DNA of 15,318 bases, from the NCBI GenBank assembly GCA_027346125.1, contig DAIEST010000276.1:1-15318 (forward strand), written 5' to 3'. Numbering within the stretch: position 1 is the stretch's first letter; each line of letters starts with the position of its first letter. The notes beneath the pieces were generated by a model. That model saw only the letters and a list, made by a program, of their open reading frames with translations. It was not told where the DNA came from and ran no database searches. The position numbers were made by a program, and so were the translations under genes. Shown here one piece after another: positions 8,329 through 15,184 of this stretch. The stretch comes from Leptospirillum sp. Lineage in GTDB: Bacteria > Nitrospirota > Leptospirillia > Leptospirillales > Leptospirillaceae.

Positions 8329-8359
8329 GTTTCGATCCCCTTGCGAGATCTTTCGAAAC
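8329..8359. repeat. Small inverted repeat upstream of ndk
   Basis: GTTTCGA (8329-8335) and TCGAAAC (8353-8359) are perfect 7-base inverted copies separated by 17 bases. They lie in the gap between the YbhN-type gene and ndk, close upstream of the ndk ribosome-binding site. It could be an operator or a leader stem-loop, but a 7-base repeat can arise by chance. Confidence 0.25.
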
Positions 8360-8372
8360 CCGACAGCCGGGT

Positions 8373-9368
8373 CTACGTCACACCAGCGTCCAGTGATCGC
8401 CTGTCAAACAGGGACATGTGCTGGCGATGGATAAAGTACCACCCCATCATGGTCGTAAAAATAAAGGGCACCAACTGATAAATCACCGACAAGGCGATCG
8501 CCTGTTCGTCCTGAACACCAAAGAGTCTCATCGAATAAAGCGTTGCAAACTGAATGACCCCGATCCCGCCCGGGGAGGATGGAAGAAGCAAGGCCAGATT
8601 GGTGAACAGAAGGAATGCGACCGACATCGGGACAGGATGCATGTCCAGGTCAAAGATCTTGAGGTAGAAATAGCAACCGAGCAGCCCCATGGACCAGACA
8701 ATTGTACTGATACCAAAGAGCGCCGCCAGATGCCGCGGGGACGCCAGCGAAGAAAGACCATGCAGAATCTTTTCGGCCATTCCGGCAATCTTTCCGCGAA
8801 ATCCTCCATCTTCCGGAGAACACACCCGCAAAAGAAGACTGACCAGTTGCTTCCGGAAGCGGACAAGCGCCAACAGGGAAAAAAACATCAGAACAATGAC
8901 TCCCCCCAGAATCATCCCTTTTCCCGCATACCTGTCCGTTCCATGGAGCAGGAAAAACAGGAACAGGATCGTTGTCAGGAGGATCACATCGAAGAACCGT
9001 TCCAGAAAAATGGTCGAAAAGAGCACGGCCAGGCTGATTTTTTCCAGCCGGTTCGTATAAAGAAGCCGAACCATCTCCCCCCCCCTGAACGGGAGAAGGT
9101 TATTTCCCATATACCCGACCAGAATCGAGCTATAAAGATGGCCGATCGAAACCTTTCTGGAAACAGAAAGCGTCGTACGCCAGAACAATGCCCGAAACAG
9201 GAAGGAAGCGTTCATGAGGAGCAGAACCGGCAGGAGCCAGCCGTAATGTCCCTTCCACAATGCATGGAACAATAACGGGAATCTGACATTCCGGAAGGAA
9301 TACCAGAGCGCCAGCAAACTGATCAGAACGCCACCCGTCAGATGGAGATGCCTCCGGTCAAGCGCCAT
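8373..9368 (-). CDS. YbhN/UPF0104-type integral membrane protein (LPG-synthase TM-like, flippase-like)
   Basis: This 331-residue polytopic inner-membrane protein belongs to the family related to the transmembrane part of lysyl-phosphatidylglycerol synthase (MprF), often called flippase-like. Signature segments are GYMGNNLLPFRGGEMVR (85-101) and LPSSPGGIGVIQ (262-273). About seven to eight hydrophobic helices can be drawn (12-24, 42-60, 113-140, 152-168, 215-236, 248-263, 290-312). There is no catalytic aminoacyl-transferase domain, so it is not a full MprF. The start ATG (9366-9368) overlaps the preceding stop by 11 bases (ATGGCGCTTGA), which implies translational coupling. Its position after two nucleotide-sugar genes suggests a role in lipid-linked sugar or polysaccharide metabolism; that is inference. 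Confidence 0.85.
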   Translation of the reverse strand: MALDRRHLHLTGGVLISLLALWYSFRNVRFPLLFHALWKGHYGWLLPVLLLMNASFLFRALFWRTTLSVSRKVSIGHLYSSILVGYMGNNLLPFRGGEMVRLLYTNRLEKISLAVLFSTIFLERFFDVILLTTILFLFFLLHGTDRYAGKGMILGGVIVLMFFSLLALVRFRKQLVSLLLRVCSPEDGGFRGKIAGMAEKILHGLSSLASPRHLAALFGISTIVWSMGLLGCYFYLKIFDLDMHPVPMSVAFLLFTNLALLLPSSPGGIGVIQFATLYSMRLFGVQDEQAIALSVIYQLVPFIFTTMMGWYFIHRQHMSLFDRRSLDAGVT

Positions 9369-10305
9369 GACGAGCCAGACGGGTCCGGAACTCCTGGATG
9401 GTTTTCAGAATCCCTTCCCGGACCGGAATACGGGGCTCCCATGCCAGGAGATTTCTGGCCTTTGAGATATCCGGCTTTCGACGGGCGGGATCGTCCGACG
9501 GGAGGGGCAGGAATCGAATTTCAAGATCGACTTCCAGAAGTTCCAGAATCATCCTGGCCAGTTCAAGGACTGTATACTCTTCCGGATTTCCAAGGTTGAC
9601 CGGACTTTCAAAGACGGGAACGTCCATCGCCCTGACAAGCCCCTCCACCATATCCGAGACAAAACAGAAAGAACGTGTCTGACTTCCGTCCCCATATACA
9701 GTCAGGGGTTTTCCAAGGAGTGCCTGGTGACAGAAATTGCTCACCACCCTTCCATCGTTGAAGAGCATCCTTGGACCATAAGTATTGAAAATCCGGACAA
9801 TCCGGGAATCGACCCCATGAACGCGGGCATAATCCATTGCCAGCGTCTCTCCCCCCCGCTTTCCCTCATCATAACAGGAGCGCAATCCGATAGGATTGAC
9901 ATTTCCGAAGTATTCCTCAGTCTGGGGGTGGACAAGAGGGTTCCCATACACCTCCGAGGTGGAGGCAATAACCACGCGAGCCCCTGTCCTTCTGGCATTC
10001 TCCAGAACCTGCGAGGTACCCCAGACCGCTGTCCGGAATGTTTCGAGCGGGGTCGCCTGATAATGGACCGGAGAAGCCGGACATGCCAGGTGGAATATTC
10101 CGCTGTATCTTCCCCCGAACGGTTCCGACACGTCCTGTTCGATCAGAAGCCGGATCCCTCCGGACAGGTAGTCCCTGCTTCCCGTCTGAAAACTGTCGAG
10201 AACATCCACATTGTGTCCGGACGATAGCAGGCGTTCCACCAGATGGGATCCGATGAATCCCGCTCCACCTGTCACCAGATAAGACTTTTTCTCTGTTTCA
10301 GGAAT
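9358..10305 (-). CDS. UDP-glucuronate decarboxylase (UDP-xylose synthase), NAD-dependent SDR
   Basis: This extended short-chain dehydrogenase most likely converts UDP-glucuronate to UDP-xylose. Numbering from the GTG at 10273-10275: nucleotide motif TGGAGFIG (2-9), active-site TSEVYG (106-111, Glu108), YxxxK at Tyr135/Lys139 within CYDEGKR, FNTYGPRM (163-170), and DDPARRKPDI (261-270), matching the UDP-xylose-synthase segment that carries the decarboxylation Arg. That GTG would delete the first Rossmann strand (KSYLV), which is encoded just upstream. The only upstream starts before an in-frame TGA (10315-10317) are CTG and rare ATT/ATC. ATT (10303-10305) sits 5 bases after GAGGTG, so I place the start there (315 residues). 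If only standard codons are allowed, the CDS is 9358-10275. It overlaps the end of sfsA. Confidence 0.9.
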   Translation of the reverse strand: MPETEKKSYLVTGGAGFIGSHLVERLLSSGHNVDVLDSFQTGSRDYLSGGIRLLIEQDVSEPFGGRYSGIFHLACPASPVHYQATPLETFRTAVWGTSQVLENARRTGARVVIASTSEVYGNPLVHPQTEEYFGNVNPIGLRSCYDEGKRGGETLAMDYARVHGVDSRIVRIFNTYGPRMLFNDGRVVSNFCHQALLGKPLTVYGDGSQTRSFCFVSDMVEGLVRAMDVPVFESPVNLGNPEEYTVLELARMILELLEVDLEIRFLPLPSDDPARRKPDISKARNLLAWEPRIPVREGILKTIQEFRTRLARHGA

Positions 10306-11017
10306 GATGACACCTCACTTCCAACGGACTACCCGGGAACAGTCCCGCAGAATCCATTTTTATCTGCATCGCAAAGGAAAGAACGCCCCGATCGACCGCT
10401 CTTCTGAACGCATCCCCATAGGTCGGGTCAATCCGGTCTGCCGGCGCCACATATCGGACGTCCGCCCGCTGTACAACATAGAAGATCACTGCCATGTCTC
10501 CGGCCCGGATACAGTTGCCCAGTTCCTCCAGATGCCGGACAGCTCTTGAAGAGACTGCATCGGGAAACAGGCCCGCGTCTCCGTCCCGATAGGTCACGCT
10601 CTTGACTTCGAGAAAGATCCGCCGTCCAGCGCGCTCCAGGAGAAAGTCCACACGGCTCCCTTCTCCGTATGGCACCTCCCGACCCAGCACAGTGGCCCCG
10701 GAAAGCTCGGGATGAAGCGCACCCTGCAGGATTTCGGCCGTCAGCGCATTGGCCAGGATCGGGTTGATTCCGACCCTCACTCCCGGAAGCGGTTCGGACT
10801 GCTCGACCCGGAAGCGGTATTTTGGACCGTTTTTCTCGCGCTGGGGAACATGGGACAGGTAAACCGGGGTCCCGGGTTCTTCCAGACACGAAAGGAGCCT
10901 GCCAGGATTGGGGGAATGCGCCCAGACTTCCTCCCCCTCCGGCAACCGGACCAGAACGGAATAGCGTTTTTCCCGCCTCACGAACTCGGCCGGGATCAGG
11001 GGGTGACTGTATAGCAC
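10298..11017 (-). CDS. sfsA: SfsA family protein (sugar fermentation stimulation protein homologue)
   Basis: SfsA was named in E. coli for stimulating maltose use and binds DNA; the fold combines an OB-like N-terminal half with a PD-(D/E)xK nuclease-like C-terminal half. The 239-residue length fits. The N-terminal family motif appears as HSPNPGRL (34-41), with Ser where most members have Cys. The nuclease-like core is SRVDFLL (Asp124) and FLEVKSVTY (Glu137, Lys139), followed by FPDAVSSRAVRHLEEL (151-166). The start is GTG (11015-11017); the N-terminus then aligns well with the family (PLI near residue 6). It overlaps the end of ugd by 22 bases, and its last codons carry the Shine-Dalgarno of the next gene. 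Its role in a nucleotide-sugar operon is unclear. Confidence 0.93.
   Translation of the reverse strand: MLYSHPLIPAEFVRREKRYSVLVRLPEGEEVWAHSPNPGRLLSCLEEPGTPVYLSHVPQREKNGPKYRFRVEQSEPLPGVRVGINPILANALTAEILQGALHPELSGATVLGREVPYGEGSRVDFLLERAGRRIFLEVKSVTYRDGDAGLFPDAVSSRAVRHLEELGNCIRAGDMAVIFYVVQRADVRYVAPADRIDPTYGDAFRRAVDRGVLSFAMQIKMDSAGLFPGSPLEVRCHHS
10303..10316 (-). promoter_or_regulatory. Shine-Dalgarno and probable ATT start of the UDP-xylose synthase gene
   Basis: The minus strand reads GAGGTG (10311-10316), five bases, then ATT (10303-10305). GAGGTG pairs with the usual anti-Shine-Dalgarno. The site lies within the last codons of sfsA, and no ATG, GTG or TTG follows at a usable distance in the right frame. 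ATC at 10306-10308 is a less well-spaced alternative. Confidence 0.5.
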
Positions 11018-12333
11018 CCGCGTCCAATTCCATGCCAGGAAAAACCATACCGATTGACCTCATGCGGCTCATACTGGTTTCGCCCATCAAGAACCAGGTT
11101 CCCGTCCATCAGGGAACGAATCCGGCTCCAGTCGGGATTCCGGAAGATGCGCCACTCGGTCAGCAACACCAAGGCAGAAGACCTCTCCAGGACAGAATAG
11201 GCGTTTTCCCCAAACAGCACCCTGTTGCCGTAGATCTCCCGAAGACCTGGCATTGCGGCAGGATCGTAAAGGGAAACATGCGCCCCCTTTGCAAGCAGCT
11301 CATCGATCACAGACAGGGAAGGAGCTTCCCGTATATCGTCCGTTTCCGGCTTGAAGGCCCCGCCCCAGATGGCAATCCTCTTTCCCGAAAGGTCTCCGAG
11401 AAGCGAGAGCAGTTTTCGGACGGGCCATTCCTTCTGATCCTGATTGATCCGTTCGACCTCCTCAAGCAATGCCATCTCGATGCCCAGTCGCGTTCCGGTA
11501 TGGATCAGGGCTTTGACATCCTTGGGGAAACAGGAGCCCCCGTACCCGACCCCTGCATAAAGAAACGGCATCCCGATCCGGCGGTCCGATCCCATTCCGG
11601 AGCGAATACTCATCACATCCGCTCCGACCTCGTCACAAAGCTGGGCGATCTTGTTCATGAACGAAACCTTCATCGCCAGAAATGCATTGGACGCGTATTT
11701 GGTCATTTCCGACGAGCGGACATCCATGAAATAAACGGGGTGCCCGTTTCGGACAAAAGGGGCATAAAGCTCCCGCATCAGCTCCTGGGCCTTCGGGTTG
11801 GAAACGCCGACAATGACACGGTCCGGACGAAGAAAGTCGTCCACGGCAGCGCCTTCTTTCAGAAACTCGGGATTCGAGACAACATCGAATCCGATTTCCC
11901 CCGGGTTGGCGCGCCGGGAAAGCTCTTTCCTGATCGAATCGGAAACGAGATCACATGTCCCCACCGGAACAGTGGACTTCACGACAATCACCCGGTAGGA
12001 ATCCATATTCCGTGCCACTGATCCCGCCACAGACAAAACGGCGTCAAGGTCGGCAGACCCATCCTCCCCCTTGGGGGTCCCAACGGCAATGAAGCAGAAC
12101 AGGGCATTTTTCACAGCATGAGCCAGGTCTGTCGAGAACGTAAGCCGACCGCCAGCAAGATTGCTTTTCAGAAGTTCTTCCAGTCCCGGCTCATAGAGGG
12201 GAGAGGCTCCCTTGTTCAACCGGTCGACCTTGGAAGCATCGATATCCACACCGATGACCTCGTGCCCCATTTCGGAAAAGCAGGTGGCGGTCACAAGTCC
12301 GACATAACCCGTTCCAATCACTGCAATCTTCAA
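10996..12333 (-). CDS. ugd: UDP-glucose 6-dehydrogenase
   Basis: Ugd oxidises UDP-glucose to UDP-glucuronate with two NAD+, feeding the decarboxylase two genes downstream. The 445-residue protein has an N-terminal Rossmann motif IGTGYVG (6-12), the KSTVPVGT segment (about 119-126), NPEFLKEGAA (about 154-163), and the catalytic cysteine in YGGSCFPKD (Cys268). The C-terminal UDP-binding domain contains WGGAFKPETDDIREAPS. The start is TTG (12331-12333): the Rossmann fold begins immediately (KIAVIG) and GGGGGGAG lies just upstream (12337-12344). The open frame runs on to 12411, but those 26 residues are not family-like and the candidate promoter overlaps them. First gene of an overlapping four-gene operon. 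Confidence 0.96.
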   Translation of the reverse strand: MKIAVIGTGYVGLVTATCFSEMGHEVIGVDIDASKVDRLNKGASPLYEPGLEELLKSNLAGGRLTFSTDLAHAVKNALFCFIAVGTPKGEDGSADLDAVLSVAGSVARNMDSYRVIVVKSTVPVGTCDLVSDSIRKELSRRANPGEIGFDVVSNPEFLKEGAAVDDFLRPDRVIVGVSNPKAQELMRELYAPFVRNGHPVYFMDVRSSEMTKYASNAFLAMKVSFMNKIAQLCDEVGADVMSIRSGMGSDRRIGMPFLYAGVGYGGSCFPKDVKALIHTGTRLGIEMALLEEVERINQDQKEWPVRKLLSLLGDLSGKRIAIWGGAFKPETDDIREAPSLSVIDELLAKGAHVSLYDPAAMPGLREIYGNRVLFGENAYSVLERSSALVLLTEWRIFRNPDWSRIRSLMDGNLVLDGRNQYEPHEVNRYGFSWHGIGRGCYTVTP

Positions 12334-12377
12334 AAACTCCCCCCAGCCCCGGAAGCGGGACCAAACACTGAGATGGC

Positions 12378-12406
12378 TTGAATTCGTGACATTCCTGTGG
12401 GATAGT
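12378..12406 (+). promoter_or_regulatory. Candidate promoter for thiO
   Basis: Plus strand: TTGAAT (12378-12383), a 17-base spacer, GATAGT (12401-12406), each 4 of 6 to the sigma70 consensus. Its start point (about 12413) lies upstream of the chosen thiO ATG. Its -10 box overlaps that of the opposing ugd promoter. Confidence 0.4.
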
Positions 12407-12430
12407 AGCAAGGATCAATTACCGACTCAA
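12402..12430 (-). promoter_or_regulatory. Candidate promoter for the ugd operon
   Basis: Minus strand: TTGAGT (12425-12430), a 17-base spacer, TACTAT (12402-12407), each 4 of 6 to consensus. The start point would be near 12396, giving a leader of about 62 bases before the TTG start of ugd. The -10 box is the complement of almost the same bases used by the thiO promoter. Confidence 0.4.
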
Positions 12431-12532
12431 GTTATTCCCACCAGAGCACTCCTGACAGAACCAGAAGGCAGCAGTGTTTCCAGGTCTCTGGCCCCGGGCG
12501 GTTCGTTCCCAAAACCTTTTCCTGCAGGCGAT

Positions 12533-13657
12533 ATGAATTCCAAAAGCACAACATGGGACATCGTTATCGTAGGCGCTGGAATCATCGGTTGCTCCATTGC
12601 ATGGTTCCTGCGGAATACGCCCTATAAGGTCCTTCTCCTGGAACGTGCCGAACCGGGCGGTCTTGCCACAAACGCCGCAGCCGGCATTCTGGGACCACTG
12701 AATGAAACCGAAGGACCTGGTCCTCTCCTGGATCTGATGCAGGAAAGCCTGGCCCTGTATCCGGATTTCGTCAGGGAAATCCAGGCCGCTTCCGGGCTTT
12801 CGGCCGATTACGTTCCCAGCGGCATCATTTCCGTTGCCACGACCGAGTCGGAAGAAGACCAGCTTGAAAAACGATGGATCTGGCAATCGGGGCAAGGAAA
12901 AGACCTCAAGTTTCTGACAGGAAACTCCCTGCGCTCCGCTTTTCCCGAACTGGCCAATACAGTCCGTGCGGCCATACATTACCCTCATGAAGCACATGTC
13001 TTTGCACCGCGGTTGCTGAGAGGACTGCTGAGCGCGCTGGCCCGTCAGGGAATTTCGCTCAGACCGGGAACCTCCGTCCGGAGGATCCGCCCCGGCTCCG
13101 GAGACATCCTTGTTGCCGAAACATCCGCAGGGGACAGGATCCAGGGGAGAAAATTCGTCCTGACACCAGGCGCATACCTGAACGAGATGGACATTCCGCC
13201 ACCCATCCCGCCGGTCATCCCGGCAAACGGACAAATCCTGTCCGTACGGGCTCCCGACTTTCCGATCAGAACGGTCGTGTTCTACCCCCCGAAAGGATAC
13301 TTCGTCCCGAAGCTCGACGGCACGGTTGTCATCGGTGCAACCGAAGAACTCGTGGGATACCAGACAAGGGTCACTCCGGGAGGGCTCATCGAATTTCTGG
13401 AGCCCTTGCGTCGTGTCTGCCCCAGGCTTCTCGACTCTCCGCTCCAGCTGACATGGTCCGGACTCCGTCCAAAGACTCCCGATGGCCTTCCCGTGCTCGG
13501 AGTGCACCCCGAACACCCCAATCTTCTCTTCGCAACGGGCCACTACCGGAACGGGATTCTGCTGGCACCCGTAACCGGCAGGAAAATTTCCGGACTGATC
13601 ACCGGACAGATCGATGCCCGCACTCTTTCAGCCTTCCGCCCAGAACGTTTTTCCTGA
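12533..13657 (+). CDS. thiO: Glycine oxidase ThiO (FAD-dependent D-amino-acid-oxidase family)
   Basis: ThiO oxidises glycine to the imine used to build the thiazole ring of thiamine. The 374-residue protein has the FAD motif VGAGIIG (13-19), LLERAEPGGLATNAAAGIL with the family's Ala-rich segment after strand 2, and the C-terminal TWSGLRPKTPDGLPVLG and GHYRNGILLAPVTG blocks, all characteristic of ThiO. The start is ATG 12533-12535, with AGG 4 bases upstream (weak). The frame is open back to a GTG at 12386, but those 49 residues are unlike the family and the predicted promoter lies within them. No other thiamine gene is in the window. It is the only plus-strand gene; it diverges from ugd and converges on the MgtC-like gene, with 39 bases between stops. 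Confidence 0.92.
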   Translation: MNSKSTTWDIVIVGAGIIGCSIAWFLRNTPYKVLLLERAEPGGLATNAAAGILGPLNETEGPGPLLDLMQESLALYPDFVREIQAASGLSADYVPSGIISVATTESEEDQLEKRWIWQSGQGKDLKFLTGNSLRSAFPELANTVRAAIHYPHEAHVFAPRLLRGLLSALARQGISLRPGTSVRRIRPGSGDILVAETSAGDRIQGRKFVLTPGAYLNEMDIPPPIPPVIPANGQILSVRAPDFPIRTVVFYPPKGYFVPKLDGTVVIGATEELVGYQTRVTPGGLIEFLEPLRRVCPRLLDSPLQLTWSGLRPKTPDGLPVLGVHPEHPNLLFATGHYRNGILLAPVTGRKISGLITGQIDARTLSAFRPERFS

Positions 13658-13696
13658 TCGAATTTCTCTCACCGGATCGAACCCTCCCCTCTCCCT

Positions 13697-14980
13697 CTAC
13701 ACGACAGAAAAGAACACAAGCAGAAGTCCTCCGGCAGAAAGTCCCAGCAAAGCCAGTACTGCTGGCAAGCCCTCTCTCAACTTCCAGAAACTGACGAGAT
13801 AAAGCGCCTTGACCACATTGTTGGACGATGCCGCCACCATCACACTCAGGACAATGACATGCACCGGCAATGTCGTTCCGACACGGGCGACGCTTAAGAT
13901 AAAAGGAACGATATCCGTCACTCCTACCAGTCCGGCCAAGGCATAGAGGCCGGACGGACCGAAGGAACCGTTGACCCAATGGGTCAAAAACGAGATGACA
14001 ATATAGGAAAAAGCAAAGAAGAAAGCGGAATTGAGTTCAAGGGGATTGGCGGAAAACTTGTGTTCGTCGTTTGCTCCCACCGTTCTTCCTCCTCGCGGGT
14101 ACAGCAGAACCGCAACAAGAAGTCCCGACAGGAGAAGGATCAGCAAAGCCAGGAAAAAATGCCTGGCGAACAACGGATTCAGGAAGACCAGAACAAGCCC
14201 GATTCTCAGATACATCAAAGAGTTTGTCAGAATAATGGCAGAATTGATTTCCTTTCTTGCCCCCTCTTCCTCCCTGCCTCTTTTGGCCAGAAGAATCGTT
14301 GCAGCCGTCGAAGAATAAAAGCCTCCGAGAACAGCTTCCAGAAAAAAGCTCCCGCGCGCGGACAGAAACTGCTGGGCCAAATAGCTCCCGTACGAAAGGG
14401 AGGAAACGACAACCACCGCTTCCCAGACCTGATAGGGGGTGACCGGAATAAAAGGGATCAATGCATGCTTCGGAAGAAGAGGGAAAATGATTCCGGTCAG
14501 AATCAAAAACTTGCCTGCCGTCAGAAGTTCAGAAATCGGAACAGTCTGGGCCAGATGATGAAGTCTCTCGCGCGCGCCCAGAAACAGGACAGCGGAAACA
14601 GTCAGGGAAATCGGGACCCAGTGAGGCTCCCTCAGCGTAATCGGACCCAGGAGATAAACGAGGAGAGAATTCACGGAAAGAAGGAGGGAGGGGGGTTCCG
14701 TCGGCCCCGGATGCTCAACCGCAAACCGATAGTAGACAAACAGCCATGCACCGAGCACCAGAAGACCGGCACTGAACACACTCAGGTACACCGGTTCCAG
14801 GACCGAGAACCCTGCCCCTGCCAATGCCAGTATCGGAAAGGTCCTGACTCCGCCGGGCCCCTGGACGTGTTCCTGAAGCGCAATCTCTTCAACCGCAAGC
14901 CCGAGAAAAAATGAGAGTCCCAGCAGCAGGAGAAGATTGGGTAGAGTGACACTGGCTGAAGCCCCTGCCATCAAGTCCAT
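13697..14980 (-). CDS. MgtC/SapB-family membrane protein with DUF4010
   Basis: This 427-residue polytopic membrane protein combines an N-terminal MgtC/SapB-like part (about 15-140; LGLAVEE and the GGVRTFPILALAGAG segment at 43-57) with a C-terminal DUF4010 part (about 190-415). DUF4010 marks are GGFYSSTAATILLAKRGRE (219-237), NPLELNSAF (312-320), LAGLVGVTDIVPFILS (348-363) and SSNNVVKALY (385-394). Function is unknown; MgtC itself is linked to Mg2+ limitation and ATP-synthase control, which need not apply here. Two start ATGs are possible, 14978-14980 and 14969-14971. Neither has its own Shine-Dalgarno. The second overlaps the TGA of an 11-codon upstream ORF (TGATG), suggesting coupled translation from that leader. 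The stop TAG is 39 bases from thiO. Confidence 0.87.
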   Translation of the reverse strand: MDLMAGASASVTLPNLLLLLGLSFFLGLAVEEIALQEHVQGPGGVRTFPILALAGAGFSVLEPVYLSVFSAGLLVLGAWLFVYYRFAVEHPGPTEPPSLLLSVNSLLVYLLGPITLREPHWVPISLTVSAVLFLGARERLHHLAQTVPISELLTAGKFLILTGIIFPLLPKHALIPFIPVTPYQVWEAVVVVSSLSYGSYLAQQFLSARGSFFLEAVLGGFYSSTAATILLAKRGREEEGARKEINSAIILTNSLMYLRIGLVLVFLNPLFARHFFLALLILLLSGLLVAVLLYPRGGRTVGANDEHKFSANPLELNSAFFFAFSYIVISFLTHWVNGSFGPSGLYALAGLVGVTDIVPFILSVARVGTTLPVHVIVLSVMVAASSNNVVKALYLVSFWKLREGLPAVLALLGLSAGGLLLVFFSVV

Positions 14981-15006
14981 GGCAAGAATTTCTGCAAGAC
15001 CTTCAT
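14971..15006 (-). CDS. Possible 11-residue leader peptide upstream of the MgtC/DUF4010 gene
   Basis: A short minus-strand ORF encodes MKVLQKFLPWT. Its ATG (15004-15006) follows a strong Shine-Dalgarno (GGGGAGGA, 15016-15023) with a 9-base gap. Its TGA (14971-14973) overlaps the ATG at 14969-14971 of the membrane-protein gene as TGATG, the arrangement of translationally coupled pairs. It has no homologue I recognise. It supplies the only good ribosome-binding site for the downstream gene, so ribosomes probably load here and re-initiate. Whether the peptide senses anything, as leader ORFs before Salmonella mgtA and mgtC do, is speculation. It could also be a passive loading site. Confidence 0.5.
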   Translation of the reverse strand: MKVLQKFLPWT

Positions 15007-15044
15007 GAGCTTACTTCCTCCCCGGCAACAGTGATCCGGAACCA

Positions 15045-15050
15045 ATTGTA
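15045..15050 (-). promoter_or_regulatory. Possible -10 box upstream of the leader ORF and MgtC-like gene
   Basis: The minus strand reads TACAAT, 5 of 6 to the -10 consensus, about 39 bases before the leader ATG. No convincing -35 hexamer is found 16-18 bases upstream, so an activator or a different sigma factor would be needed if it is real. Confidence 0.3.
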
Positions 15051-15102
15051 GCGAACGAAGCAGAATACTCCTAGCAAATTTCTCCTCGAAGCGGCCTGGA
15101 AC

Positions 15103-15149
15103 AAAAAAGGCCCCTCTTTCACCAGACTTTCTTCATGAAAGAGGGGCCT
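15103..15149 (-). terminator. Strong intrinsic terminator after the cytochrome c gene
   Basis: A perfect 13-bp stem is formed by AGGCCCCTCTTTC (15108-15120) and GAAAGAGGGGCCT (15137-15149), with a 16-base loop. Read on the minus strand, the stem is followed at once by TTTTTG (15102-15107). It lies about 35 bases after the cytochrome stop codon and upstream of the MgtC-like gene, so it separates the two. The plus direction has no good T-run. Confidence 0.92.
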
Positions 15150-15184
15150 GCATCTTTATGTTAAAACGATCTTTCTAAAGAAAC

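Noticed and set aside
8358..8372. Short hairpin (ACCCG/CGGGT) just after the YbhN-type gene as a terminator
   Set aside because: Only a 5-bp stem with a three-base T-run on the minus strand; too weak to call.
12330..12392. A 20-codon minus-strand ORF whose TGA overlaps the ugd TTG start
   Set aside because: Its ATG has AGGA directly abutting rather than at usable spacing, and the predicted transcript would begin only about 4 bases before it. The overlap is suggestive but could easily be chance.
12334..12411. N-terminal extension of ugd by 26 residues
   Set aside because: The Rossmann strand begins right after the TTG at 12331-12333, which has its own ribosome-binding site; the extra residues are not family-like and overlap the candidate promoter.
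12386..12532. N-terminal extension of thiO from a GTG, adding 49 residues
   Set aside because: No Shine-Dalgarno precedes the GTG, the residues do not look like the family N-terminus, and the predicted promoter would start transcription downstream of it.
12419..13543. Long open frame (374 codons) antisense to thiO
   Set aside because: It lies wholly opposite a clear ThiO gene, its translation is rich in Cys, Gly, Arg and Ser with no domain, and such frames are common opposite GC-biased codons.
15167..15182. TTTCT-AA-AGAAA palindrome near the cytochrome stop
   Set aside because: Short AT-rich palindrome with no further context; the strong terminator beside it explains the region better.
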